Shown piece after piece: positions 39,040 through 46,839 of a stretch of 47,857 nt of DNA (positions are counted from its first letter, which is position 1; each line of letters begins with the position of its first letter). The position numbers and the translations under genes are program-made. This stretch comes from a virus. The stretch lies in IMG/VR virus record IMGVR_UViG_3300047673_000079, positions 1 through 47,857 of that record, one strand, 5' to 3'. The notes under the pieces were generated by a model, which was given only the letters and a program-made list of their open reading frames with translations, ran no database searches and was not told where the DNA came from.

Positions 39040-39303
39040 ATGCGTATCAATGTCTATTCGCAGGAGATCACCGACGAGGTTCTGCTGATCGAGAAAGAGT
39101 CGAATACCGGCCTCGTATATAGCGCCGTTCAGATAATCCTCCACAGCAGCGACAAGCTGCATCACCCGCCGCAGGATGATGACCGCAGCGCGGTCACGTT
39201 CTGGCTGCCGAAGTCCGAGCACCGGCGTGAGGCTCTCGCGCTGGCCTTCGAAAACATGGCGAAGCTCGTGCGCAATGCACGCAGCGAAACCGGCCTTGAT
39301 TGA
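39040..39303 (+). CDS. Conserved phage hypothetical, 87 residues
   Basis: ATG 39040 with AGAGGA upstream. MRINVYSQEITDEVLLIEKE, then GLVYSAVQIILHSSDKLHHPPQDDDRSAVTFWLPKSEHRREALALAFENMAKLV, is a compact alpha/beta protein that I recognise from Burkholderia-type phages without known function. It is preceded by a strongly structured leader (two GC hairpins, 38977-39020). Confidence 0.8.
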   Translation: MRINVYSQEITDEVLLIEKESNTGLVYSAVQIILHSSDKLHHPPQDDDRSAVTFWLPKSEHRREALALAFENMAKLVRNARSETGLD

Positions 39304-39491
39304 TGATCCGCCTATCCCACCCCTACCTCGCGCTGCTCGAAGCACTCGACCGCCTAGGCCGCGCGAAGAAAGCCACTGACGCCCTGATCCACGCCGCGTG
39401 CGTGGCCTTCGTGGAAGTGCTCTCGCACATAACCGGAGAGCGAGTCTCGATTGTGATTGGACAGGCTGTTATTGCACGAGGATCGAAATGA
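39303..39491 (+). CDS. Small hypothetical, 62 residues
   Basis: ATG 39303 shares its A with the previous TGA (TGATG), suggesting coupling. The protein begins MIRLSHPYLALLEALDRLGR and is helical. Its last codons lie within the 20-bp element shared with the region before the PAPS-reductase-like gene, so the C-terminus may be incidental. Confidence 0.65.
   Translation: MIRLSHPYLALLEALDRLGRAKKATDALIHAACVAFVEVLSHITGERVSIVIGQAVIARGSK
39456..39475 (+). repeat. 20-bp element before the methyltransferase gene (copy 1)
   Basis: ATTGGACAGGCTGTTATTGC, repeated at 40753-40772 with one change. Both copies end 11-12 bp before a start codon and contain the palindrome ACAG-N-CTGT. It could be a shared regulatory site or the footprint of a recombination event that inserted or duplicated this block. 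Confidence 0.85.
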
Positions 39492-40750
39492 AATTTGGAA
39501 GCGTGTGCAGCGGCATCGAAGCAGCGAGCTGCGCCTGGCATCCGCTCGGCTGGCAAACGCAGTTCGTCAGCGAGATCGAGCCGTTTCCCTCCGCCGTGCT
39601 CGAACACCACTACCCGACCGTGCCGAACCGCGGCGACATGACTCAATTCAAGGAATGGCCTGATGCAACTATCGATCTTCTCGTCGGCGGAACTCCCTGC
39701 CAAAGCTTCAGCGTCGCCGGACTCCGAAAAGGACTGGCTGACCCGCGTGGCAACCTCATGCTCACCTATCTTGCCATTGCTGCACGATTCGCTCCCCGCT
39801 GGCTGGTCTGGGAAAACGTCCCCGGTGTCTTGTCATCCAACGGAGGGAGGGATTTTGGAACCCTTCTCGGAGGGCTGGCAGAACTCGGGTATGGGTTCGC
39901 CTACCGGATTCTTGACGCTCAGTTCTTCGGAGTGGCCCAGCGACGCCGCCGTGTGTTCGTTGTCGGACATTTTGGAGACTGGCGACGTGCCGCAGCGGTA
40001 CTTTTTGAGCGCGAAAGCCTGCTCGGGCATCCTGCGCCGCGCCGGGAATCGCGGGAAGGAGTTGCCCCGACCCTTAGCGCACGCACTAAAGGCGGTGGCG
40101 GCCTCGGAACAGACTTCGAGTGCGATGGCGGCCTGATCGCTCATTCACTGCGTGGTGAGGGCTTCGATGCGAGCGAGGACGGAAGGCCGGTGTCATATGC
40201 GATCCAGGCGGGGGCGCTGCGCGAGAACGTCGCGAGCGGGCCGGATGGAATCGGCGTTCAGTCGGACATCGCATACACGCTTGAGGCGCGCGCCGAAGTG
40301 CAGGCGGTCGCCTTCGCCGAGAACAGCCGCGCCGAGCTCCGACTCGAAGGTGGGGACGGGCAGCGCGTCGGCGCCATCTCGACGGGCGGCGGGAAGCCCG
40401 GTCAAGGCGTGCCGATGATAGCGGTCGGGTTCGACTGCAAGGCATCAGGACAGGCTGGCTTCGGCGTCGGCGACATTGCATCGACGATGCGCAGCATGGG
40501 CCACTCGAACTCACATCAAAACGGTGGCGGGCACCTTGCCGTGCATACCGGCGCCGCAGTCCGCCGCCTGACGCCACGCGAATGCGAGCGCCTGCAAGGC
40601 TTCCCCGACGACTACACGCTGATCAACGTGCGAGGCAAGCCCGCCGCAGACGGTCCGCGCTACAAGGCGCTCGGCAACAGCATGGCCGTGCCGGTGATGC
40701 GCTGGATCGGCGAACGAATTCAAAAGGTCGATGCGCTCAGCGCGTATTGA
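39488..40750 (+). CDS. DNA (cytosine-5) methyltransferase
   Basis: 420 residues. Motif I FGSVCSGIEAASCAW, motif IV GGTPCQSFS with the catalytic Cys71, motif VI WENVPGV, motif VIII AQRRRRVFVVG, then a long variable target-recognition region (about residues 180-345) and motifs IX-X RRLTPRECERLQGFPDDYT and ALGNSMAVPV. No cognate restriction gene is visible, so it is a solitary phage methyltransferase, likely protecting phage DNA from host restriction. Recognition sequence unknown. Confidence 0.95.
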   Translation: MKFGSVCSGIEAASCAWHPLGWQTQFVSEIEPFPSAVLEHHYPTVPNRGDMTQFKEWPDATIDLLVGGTPCQSFSVAGLRKGLADPRGNLMLTYLAIAARFAPRWLVWENVPGVLSSNGGRDFGTLLGGLAELGYGFAYRILDAQFFGVAQRRRRVFVVGHFGDWRRAAAVLFERESLLGHPAPRRESREGVAPTLSARTKGGGGLGTDFECDGGLIAHSLRGEGFDASEDGRPVSYAIQAGALRENVASGPDGIGVQSDIAYTLEARAEVQAVAFAENSRAELRLEGGDGQRVGAISTGGGKPGQGVPMIAVGFDCKASGQAGFGVGDIASTMRSMGHSNSHQNGGGHLAVHTGAAVRRLTPRECERLQGFPDDYTLINVRGKPAADGPRYKALGNSMAVPVMRWIGERIQKVDALSAY

Positions 40751-40752
40751 CC

Positions 40753-40772
40753 ATTGGACAGACTGTTATTGC
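40753..40772 (+). repeat. 20-bp element before the PAPS-reductase-like gene (copy 2)
   Basis: ATTGGACAGACTGTTATTGC, 19 of 20 bases identical to 39456-39475. The two copies bracket the methyltransferase gene 1,297 bp apart. Confidence 0.85.
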
Positions 40773-40783
40773 GAGAGAACAAA

Positions 40784-41782
40784 ATGAGCGATAAGCCCAT
40801 CATGCACGTCGTCTCGATGTCCGGCGGCAAAGACAGCACCGCGACGGCCCTGGTGGCAATCGAGATGCACGGCCGTGAGAACTGCCGGTTCGTGTTCGCT
40901 GACACTGGTAACGAGCACGAAGCGACCTATGAATACGCACAGCAATATCTGCCTACGATGCTCGGCATCAAGGTTGACGTGGTGCGCGCCGACTTCACCG
41001 ACGAATTTGCGACGAAGCGTGCGAATCTCGCGCGGCTCGCCGCCGGGGAGCCGGAATCCGCTGTCTACGGAAAGCGAAAATTCCACTACCCGTGGACGCA
41101 AGAAGCCGCAGCGCGCGCTCTTGAATTGCTTCATCCGACCGGCAACCCGTATCTCGATATGTGCATGCTCAAAGGCGGCTTCCCGTCGCGGAAGCGCCAG
41201 TTCTGCACGCAGTACCTCAAGACTGAGCCGCTGACGGAGTATCAACTCGATCTGATCGATTCAGGATATGACGTGTGGTCTTGGCAGGGCGTCCGCATCG
41301 ACGAAAGCGAATCGCGCCGCACTCGCCTCCAAGGAACCGGCGCATGCGTGAAGTCGTTCGACGTTATTGGTGGCGGGTTGTTTCACTACCGACCGATTCT
41401 ACGTTGGCACGTCGAAGACGTCTTTGAGGCACATGCTCTGGCCGGCATTCAGCCAAATCCACTATATCGACAGGGGATGTCGCGTGTGGGATGCATGCCT
41501 TGCATCAACGCATCGAAGGCTGAGCTGGCTGAGATCGCACGCAGATTTCCAGACGAGATTGAGCGGCTCGCCGAGTGGGAGCGCCTTGTATCGAACGTAA
41601 CGCGCCCGCACTCACCCGTGTCTTTTTTCCATATGGGCACTCAGGGGCACAAGGGACAAGCGTCAACGATTTGGTCTGTCGTTGAGTGGTCGAAAACGAC
41701 GCGCGGCGGTCGCCAGTATGACCTGCTTGAGCCGACCTATGACGCGGCGGCATGCTCATCGGCCTATGGCCTGTGCGAATGA
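40784..41782 (+). CDS. PAPS reductase/DndC-like PP-loop protein
   Basis: 332 residues. The ATP PP-loop SMSGGKDSTATAL (about residues 11-23) and FVFADTGNEHEATYEY place it in the PAPS-reductase/ATP-sulfurylase-like N-type ATP pyrophosphatase family. A Cys set (RQFCTQYLK, RVGCMPCINASKAELAEIARRFPDE) could bind metal. Phage members are poorly characterised; roles in sulfur chemistry on DNA or nucleotides have been proposed for relatives such as DndC. It follows the methyltransferase behind the same 20-bp element, which suggests a DNA-modification or counter-defence pair (inference). Confidence 0.88.
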   Translation: MSDKPIMHVVSMSGGKDSTATALVAIEMHGRENCRFVFADTGNEHEATYEYAQQYLPTMLGIKVDVVRADFTDEFATKRANLARLAAGEPESAVYGKRKFHYPWTQEAAARALELLHPTGNPYLDMCMLKGGFPSRKRQFCTQYLKTEPLTEYQLDLIDSGYDVWSWQGVRIDESESRRTRLQGTGACVKSFDVIGGGLFHYRPILRWHVEDVFEAHALAGIQPNPLYRQGMSRVGCMPCINASKAELAEIARRFPDEIERLAEWERLVSNVTRPHSPVSFFHMGTQGHKGQASTIWSVVEWSKTTRGGRQYDLLEPTYDAAACSSAYGLCE

Positions 41783-41816
41783 CGACACCTAGCCACCCTT
41801 CATTTTTGAGGAAAGC

Positions 41817-42491
41817 ATGACCAAGAAAATTGACGCTCTCGTAGACGAGGCAATGTCCCAAGCGCAGGTATTCGCCAGTGCATGGTCGCTTGTCGGCGGA
41901 ATATTCGACCACGGCAACGCGCTCGAAAACGCTGAAGTCGAGAAGAAGGCGCTGCGTGCGCTCATCGCAGACCTTCTCTCCGCGAGCATCGCCGACACAG
42001 CGAAGCCTTCGCTGAAGGATCACGCGCGTCAGTTCGCAACTGACTTCACGCGGGAAATTGGTTTCGCAATGAGCGACCATGCACAAGAGGTCATGCTCAA
42101 TCTGTTCCTGAAACATGCCGCCAGCGCGCAGAGCATCGCCGACACAGCGGGGGCGAAGCCGCTCGATCTGTTGCCGAATGCGCTTTGGACGCGGCGAGGT
42201 TCTGGCACTGATGAATGGTGGTCTTTCAAGGGCTATCAGGCCCGGAAGGATGCCGCCGACCAATGGGTGCTTCGCAAGGGCGGAGAAGAACTGTATCGCC
42301 ACACCTATCTGCAAGTGGTGATGGCGCACGCCGAGCGCGCGCTTCTCGCCGCCACTCCCGCGAGTTCGGTAGCCGATGCGGCGGGGGCGAAAACAACGCT
42401 CAACTTCGACGGGACTGTCGACATTACGTGCGCTCATTGCGGCGGAAACGGCTGCTTTGCATGCCTTCGAAAGGAGTCCGGCAATGAATAA
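41817..42491 (+). CDS. Phage hypothetical, 224 residues, with internal repeats
   Basis: The N-terminal half is helical. The phrase SIADTA occurs twice, encoded by a 19-bp perfect DNA repeat (41984-42002 and 42131-42149), and a diverged third copy (SSVADAAGAKTTL) precedes the C-terminus. The end carries CAHCGGNGCFACLRK, a small zinc-binding type motif. GAGGAAAG lies upstream. It looks like a mosaic of short modules. Function unknown. Confidence 0.8.
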   Translation: MTKKIDALVDEAMSQAQVFASAWSLVGGIFDHGNALENAEVEKKALRALIADLLSASIADTAKPSLKDHARQFATDFTREIGFAMSDHAQEVMLNLFLKHAASAQSIADTAGAKPLDLLPNALWTRRGSGTDEWWSFKGYQARKDAADQWVLRKGGEELYRHTYLQVVMAHAERALLAATPASSVADAAGAKTTLNFDGTVDITCAHCGGNGCFACLRKESGNE

Positions 42492-42918
42492 CGAAATCCG
42501 CAATCGACTTCAGCACGCGCTAGCCCACGCCGCGCGGAACGGCTCAGTCTTGGAATCCCATGTCGCCGTGCTCAAGTCGGACATCCGCGCCCTTCTCGCA
42601 GCGGGCGCGAGTGAGGGGCAGGCGGAGCCGATCTATCAAGTGCGCCCACGAAACGGCGAAGAGTGGACTGATGTAAGTGAAGCCGAATACCACATCAGTG
42701 GGGGCGCGGGTTATTTGCAGCGCATTGTCTACCTCCGCCCCTCCGCCGAGATCGCCGCGCTGCGCGAGCGGATCGCGGGGATGGAGAAGGATGCACTTAG
42801 GTATCGGTGGCTTCGCGAAGGAGGTCAAGAGCAAGAGGACGTGTTCGGCAGCGTATGGGCTGATTCGCTCGACGGCGCCATTGACCGAGCAAGGCAATCC
42901 GGGGAGGAAGGGAAATGA
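42484..42918 (+). CDS. Phage hypothetical, 144 residues
   Basis: ATG 42484 overlaps the previous gene. The N-terminal helix is followed by YQVRPRNGEEWTDVSEAEYH, then IAALRERIAGMEKDALRYRWLREGGQEQEDVFGSVWADSLDGAIDRARQ. The latter RYRWLR...DGAIDRA motif is common in proteobacterial phage early proteins. Function unknown. Confidence 0.82.
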   Translation: MNNEIRNRLQHALAHAARNGSVLESHVAVLKSDIRALLAAGASEGQAEPIYQVRPRNGEEWTDVSEAEYHISGGAGYLQRIVYLRPSAEIAALRERIAGMEKDALRYRWLREGGQEQEDVFGSVWADSLDGAIDRARQSGEEGK

Positions 42919-43115
42919 AGTTCAACGCAAAGCTGCCACGCACAAAGCCGCGGCCGGGCGCGGCGTACATCCTGTTCTCCGTAAAGGATGCGCACGGCAA
43001 CCGAGTAGAAGTCGAGGGCCTTTATCCCGACTCGACGATTGCCGAAGTCTGGAACGTCATCAAAGGCAAGGTTCTGCTGCAAGACGCGCAGAGCGGCGAG
43101 GAGAAGGCACCGTGA
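42915..43115 (+). CDS. Small hypothetical, 66 residues
   Basis: A basic N-terminus (MKFNAKLPRTKPRPG) is followed by AAYILFSVKDAHGNRVEVEGLYPDSTIAEVWNVIKGKVLLQD, a probable small alpha/beta fold. ATGA overlap upstream and GTGA overlap downstream. No family recognised. Confidence 0.72.
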   Translation: MKFNAKLPRTKPRPGAAYILFSVKDAHGNRVEVEGLYPDSTIAEVWNVIKGKVLLQDAQSGEEKAP

Positions 43116-43300
43116 AGCCATCCACCGCCCAGCGCATCGAACATCAGATCGACGCGGCGATCTACTCGCTGGAGGCGATCCCGGCGCGCACCGCTGGCCT
43201 GCACGAATACGCCCAACAGAACATCACCCGGCGCATGACGCTAGACGCATACCGATATGTCGAGTTCGCGCATTGGCTGCTGATTAGGGAGGGAATGTGA
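43112..43300 (+). CDS. Small hypothetical, 62 residues
   Basis: GTG 43112 overlaps the previous stop. A helical protein (AQRIEHQIDAAIYSLEAIPARTAGLHEYAQQNITRRMTLDAYRYVEFAHWLLI). It ends overlapping the GTG of the HNH-AP2 gene. No family recognised. Confidence 0.68.
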   Translation: MKPSTAQRIEHQIDAAIYSLEAIPARTAGLHEYAQQNITRRMTLDAYRYVEFAHWLLIREGM

Positions 43301-43791
43301 GCGCTCGAACCAAGGAACTGACCGCAGAAATGGCCCGTGAGATGCTGGATTACGACCCCTTGACGGGGATTTTTAGATGGAAGATAGACAGGGTTCATAA
43401 CGCGAAGGCCGGCGATATAGCCGGGTATAAGGACAGCCTCGGATACATGCGGCTAAGCATCTTCGGAATGAAGTATCTCTGTCACCGTCTAGCATGGCTC
43501 ATCACAACGGGAAGTTGGCCTACAAAGAATATTGATCACGTCGATGGTGATAGAAGAAATAACCGGTTCTCGAATCTTCGAGATGTATCGCAGATGACGA
43601 ACATCCAGAATCAGCGAGTATCTCGACGCAATGGAAAATTGCTTGGAGTCTCCAAAAATCGAAAGAGGTGGGCGGCGACGATCATGGCATGCGGGAAGAA
43701 AACATACCTTGGTACCTTCGACACACAAGAACTTGCACACGAAGCTTATGTGGAAGCGAAGCGACGACTTCATGAGGGCTGCACGATATGA
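43297..43791 (+). CDS. HNH-AP2 homing endonuclease (copy 2)
   Basis: 164 residues, GTG start. HNH core CHRLAWLITTGSWPTKNIDHVDGDRRNNRFSNLRDVSQMTNIQNQ; AP2 domain GKLLGVSKNRKRWAATIMACGKKTYLGTFDTQELAHEAYVEAKRRLHEG. GC is clearly lower than in neighbouring genes, a sign of recent arrival. It sits just before xis without breaking any gene; both overlaps are 4 bp. Confidence 0.93.
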   Translation: MSARTKELTAEMAREMLDYDPLTGIFRWKIDRVHNAKAGDIAGYKDSLGYMRLSIFGMKYLCHRLAWLITTGSWPTKNIDHVDGDRRNNRFSNLRDVSQMTNIQNQRVSRRNGKLLGVSKNRKRWAATIMACGKKTYLGTFDTQELAHEAYVEAKRRLHEGCTI

Positions 43792-43985
43792 AACTGCGAC
43801 TTGATGCATGGTTGAAGAAGGAGTTCGACCCACCTCCAGCGATCACGACGGCCCGTGGATGGATTCGCGAGGGTAAGATTTTTCCGGCTCCCATAAAATT
43901 AGGTCGTAGCTACTACGTCGAAGAAACCGCCGTCTTTCAGGACCGCCAGACGCGACCGTCGCTGGCTTCCCGCATCCCGAGGTAA
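43788..43985 (+). CDS. xis: Excisionase
   Basis: A 65-residue winged-helix protein resembling lambda Xis: LDAWLKKEFDPPPAITTARGWIREGKIFPAPIKLGRSYYVEETAVF, where RGWIREGKIFPAP-x-K-x-GR-x-Y is diagnostic. It bends DNA at attP/attR and directs the integrase toward excision. It overlaps the HNH stop and ends 2 bp before int. Confidence 0.9.
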   Translation: MKLRLDAWLKKEFDPPPAITTARGWIREGKIFPAPIKLGRSYYVEETAVFQDRQTRPSLASRIPR

Positions 43986-43987
43986 TC

Positions 43988-45106
43988 ATGGCTGCACGAC
44001 CGAGAATAAGAAAGCGCGCCAACTGGCCCGAGCATATGCACGAGCCGCGCCCCGGCTACTATGTCTGGCGCGATCCGCGAGACGGCAAGACACACGTGCT
44101 CGGTCGTATGCCGCTCGCGCAGGCCATTCATGAGGCGCAGGAAGCGAACATGATCGTCGAGAACGCGAAGGCCACGCGCACGCTCGCCGAGCGGCTGACG
44201 GAGCAGAAAAGCACCGTGGCCGATCTGGTTGCTCGCATGCCGACCGAAGGCGTCAAGGCATCCACGCTCAAGACGCGCAGCTATGTCGACGGCGCCATCG
44301 TGAAAGCGCTCGGCACGATCGAGTGTGACAAGCTGACGACGAAGCATATCGCCGACTTCATCGAGCCGATCGTGAAGGAAGGAAAGAAGCGCTGGGCGCA
44401 ATCGATCCGAAATCGCCTCGTGACAATCTGCCGGCGCGGTATGGAGCTCGGGCTGATCACGCAGATGAACCCGGCGAAGGAAACGTCACGCCCCGTTCCG
44501 AAGACGAAGCGCCGCCGCCTGACGTTCGAGGAATTTCAGGCGATCTACGAGAAGGCGCCGCAGGTCAACGATTGGTTGCAGAACGCCATGCTGCTCGCGC
44601 TCGTCTCAGGTCAGGACCGATCAACTATCGCGCGTTGGCAGCGCTCCTTCAGTTCCGGCGATGCCGTGCTGCTCCAGCGCTCGAAGACGTCTATCAAGAT
44701 AGAAATTCCGCTGGCGCTGCGTCTTGACGCGATAGGCATGTCTCTCGGCGATGTCATCGCGAAGTGCAAATCGACCGGCGTCGTGAGCAAGTATCTGATC
44801 CACCACATCAAGAATCAGGGACGCGCGAAGACTGGCTCGCATGTGAAACTCGGCAGCATCAGCCAAGCGTTCGCGGATGCTCGAACGCTAGTTGGAATTC
44901 CGAACGATGACGTCGCGCCGACATTCCACGAGATTCGCAGTCTAGCGAAGCGGTTATATGACGCGCAGGGCAACGTCAATACAAAAGAACTGCTCGGCCA
45001 TATGACCGAAGCGATGGCGGAAATGTACGCGGATTCACGCGGAATCGCGCCAATCAAAGTAACAATTGTGCAGAAAGGTTTTGAACGAATTAACCACGGC
45101 GGTTGA
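43988..45106 (+). CDS. int: Tyrosine-recombinase integrase, lambda Int type
   Basis: 372 residues with lambda Int layout: N-terminal arm-binding domain (GYYVWRDPRDGKTHVLGRMPLAQAIHEAQEAN), core-binding domain, and catalytic domain. Catalytic residues are visible: R211 in SGQDRST, K233 in RSKTSIKI, H314 and R317 in FHEIRSL, H338 in LLGHMT and Y347 in AEMYADSRG. It is the last gene of the right early operon, with xis in front and the presumed attP behind. Confidence 0.96.
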   Translation: MAARPRIRKRANWPEHMHEPRPGYYVWRDPRDGKTHVLGRMPLAQAIHEAQEANMIVENAKATRTLAERLTEQKSTVADLVARMPTEGVKASTLKTRSYVDGAIVKALGTIECDKLTTKHIADFIEPIVKEGKKRWAQSIRNRLVTICRRGMELGLITQMNPAKETSRPVPKTKRRRLTFEEFQAIYEKAPQVNDWLQNAMLLALVSGQDRSTIARWQRSFSSGDAVLLQRSKTSIKIEIPLALRLDAIGMSLGDVIAKCKSTGVVSKYLIHHIKNQGRAKTGSHVKLGSISQAFADARTLVGIPNDDVAPTFHEIRSLAKRLYDAQGNVNTKELLGHMTEAMAEMYADSRGIAPIKVTIVQKGFERINHGG

Positions 45107-45331
45107 ACGGTTCGCCTGAAATCCTTATCCGACAAGGGTTTCGGGCAATCGTCGTTTACTCGGACATGCTCGCGCCTGAAAACTGCATAAATCGATTAAA
45201 AATCAAACGCTTAACCCGATGATTGCGCGACTTATAAACGTCGCGAAACGTCGATTAACGCCTCAATAAAATCAACCACTTATATAGCCGTTATACACGG
45301 CTGATAGAATCAAGAGGAGACCGCCGGGGAG
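45107..45331. other. AT-rich non-coding region after int, attP candidate
   Basis: No gene is visible here. It begins with an interrupted hairpin (CCTGAAA...TTTCGGG, 45116-45146) without a clear U-run. It also has GCGAC-N8-GTCGC (45228-45245), an AGCCGT-TATAC-ACGGCT hairpin (45286-45302) and several GATTAA/TTAATC-like words. Lower GC, repeats and location fit an attachment site with arm sites. I see no tRNA-end core, so the core sequence remains unknown. Confidence 0.5.
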
Positions 45332-45337
45332 GTGTCG

Positions 45338-45562
45338 ATGAGCCGATATACGAACGCTGTTTTGACAGTCATAGCAGGTGCCCTCGTGGCGCTCGTGGTT
45401 CAAAACGCCATCGGGCGCGCAGAGGCGCAATCAACACCGCCGCTCACTCGCGTGATGATTTGCGACGCGCAGTACCCTTCTCGATGCGCAAGTGTCGGGA
45501 CAGTGACGCCGCCTAGCGGCAGTGCTTATTTCCCGCTTCTCACAATCAACACGGTCAAATGA
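45338..45562 (+). CDS. Small exported or membrane-anchored protein, 74 residues
   Basis: ATG 45338 is 5 nt after GGGGAGG. MSRYTNAVLTVIAGALVALVVQNAIGRAEA is a signal peptide or signal anchor, followed by a short polar region with two Cys (MICDAQYPSRCASVG) that could pair in the periplasm. It lies downstream of attP, so it is not part of the pL operon in a prophage if attP is here; lysogen expression is possible. Function unknown. Confidence 0.72.
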   Translation: MSRYTNAVLTVIAGALVALVVQNAIGRAEAQSTPPLTRVMICDAQYPSRCASVGTVTPPSGSAYFPLLTINTVK

Positions 45563-45621
45563 AGATTCCCGTCAGGTGGTTCGCCTAAACGGTATACGCG
45601 TACAGCCTCGGAGTGATAGAT

Positions 45622-45780
45622 ATGCCGGCAATGTGGTGCCCGATCTGTGCGCGGCGGCTCGCGCGAGAAGAGTTTCAGCCTGCGGTAGGCGACGTGCCGA
45701 ATCGTTGGACGTGCAGAGACTGCGATTGCGTCGTCAACGAGTACGACGACGAGTACGAGCAGCCTGAGTGCGATGGGTAA
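45622..45780 (+). CDS. 52-residue zinc-ribbon protein
   Basis: The product starts MPAMWCPICARRLAREEFQP and has the pair WCPIC and CRDCDC about 25 residues apart, a classic small zinc ribbon, with an acidic Tyr/Glu tail (EYDDEYEQPECDG). It overlaps the next gene by 8 bp. Function unknown; such ribbons often bind nucleic acid or protein. Confidence 0.72.
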   Translation: MPAMWCPICARRLAREEFQPAVGDVPNRWTCRDCDCVVNEYDDEYEQPECDG

Positions 45781-46030
45781 GAACGGAGCGGTTCTTCTTG
45801 GCGAGGTCGCCGCGCGCGCGAGCCATATCGACATCGCGTGCTCTCGATGCGACCGCAAAGGCCGGTATCGAGTCGCCAAGCTCGTCGCGCGCCTCGGAGA
45901 GGAGTTCCCGATGACGGATCTCGGCGCCGAGCTGGCGGATTGCCCCCGGCGGAACGCGGCCGCGCATCACGAGCGGTGCGACGTGTTCTTCCCGAAGCTC
46001 GCGCAGATGATGAATCAAGACTGCCAGTGA
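45773..46030 (+). CDS. Cys/His-containing hypothetical, 85 residues
   Basis: A protein with ASHIDIACSRCDRKGRYRVAKLVARLGEEFPMTDLGAELADCPRRNAAAHHERCDVFFPKL. The ACSRCDRKGRYR...DCPRR...ERCDVFFP pattern is a small conserved protein of proteobacterial phages and genomes, probably zinc-binding. It converges with the DUF1353 gene and overlaps its end by 16 bp. Confidence 0.82.
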   Translation: MGKNGAVLLGEVAARASHIDIACSRCDRKGRYRVAKLVARLGEEFPMTDLGAELADCPRRNAAAHHERCDVFFPKLAQMMNQDCQ

Positions 46031-46380
46031 CTTGCTCCGCCGAGACGCACGCCGGCCCACATCAGCCACGCACGCCACTTCGGAACGCCCGTCAGTAGCG
46101 AAGCTTCCTTCAGCACGGCATCGGCGACATTTCGCGCCACAGGATGCGTCGTATACAGAAAGTCATGCACGACCGAGGCTTTCCGGGCGCTGTCGCCAGC
46201 AAGCAGAAAAACGAGCGGCAAGCGCGGCACCGACGCCAGATCTGTCTGGAATCCGGCTGGAACGGTGAACGTCTCGCCCGCGACGTCGGACTGATAGACG
46301 AGCGGCGTGCAGAGAATCCACTGGCCGTCGTCCGTGTTATCCGCGTCGCGCAGGTCGAGGGACGTGAGAAACGCGCTCAT
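46015..46380 (-). CDS. DUF1353 protein, last gene of the late operon
   Basis: 121 residues with FTVPAGFQTDLASVPRLPLVFLLAGDSARKASVVHDFLYTTHPVARNVADAVLKEAS. The FxTDLASVPR and VVHDFLYT motifs define DUF1353. Such genes are common near lysis or tail genes of phages; the role is unknown. Its ATG overlaps the lipoprotein stop. Confidence 0.9.
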   Translation of the reverse strand: MSAFLTSLDLRDADNTDDGQWILCTPLVYQSDVAGETFTVPAGFQTDLASVPRLPLVFLLAGDSARKASVVHDFLYTTHPVARNVADAVLKEASLLTGVPKWRAWLMWAGVRLGGASHWQS

Positions 46381-46814
46381 TGCGCGCTCGCGATCGCCGT
46401 CGAGATGGCAACCTGCGCAGCCGTGATCGCGATCTCGGCCGCGGTCTTCTGCGCCTGGTCGAGCGGTGAAAGGTCGATGATCCGAATGAGCGACGGAATA
46501 GCCTGAGTGGCAAGCGCCTGGACGTCGGCAACCGAGAAAGTGACAGGTGCGCCGGACGCGGCATTACTGGCGAATGCGCAGACCTTTGATGTCGCTGCCG
46601 ATGCATTCGAAAGTTGCGCGATCGCATCTGCCGACAACTGCGACTGCATCGCGAGCATCGAGCTCATGAACGGCTGCACGACGGCGCACTGCTTCACGAC
46701 CTGCTTCTGCAGATTGGCGAGCGCGTCGCTTGCCGGGACGGTCGTCACGGTCGAGCATGCGGAGAGGAAGAGCGCGACGAGGCCTGCCGCGAGCAGCATG
46801 ATGGTGCGTTTCAT
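46377..46814 (-). CDS. Phage-encoded lipoprotein
   Basis: 145 residues with a lipoprotein signal: basic start MKRTIM, hydrophobic core and lipobox LSAC (Cys20). The mature part is helical and Ala/Ser-rich with three Cys (about 42, 77 and the lipid Cys). It could be an outer-membrane spanin-type subunit or a superinfection-blocking lipoprotein. It sits between the holin candidate and DUF1353 in the late operon. Confidence 0.85.
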   Translation of the reverse strand: MKRTIMLLAAGLVALFLSACSTVTTVPASDALANLQKQVVKQCAVVQPFMSSMLAMQSQLSADAIAQLSNASAATSKVCAFASNAASGAPVTFSVADVQALATQAIPSLIRIIDLSPLDQAQKTAAEIAITAAQVAISTAIASAQ

Positions 46815-46839
46815 GGTGATTTCCTTCGAGGGTGGAGAG

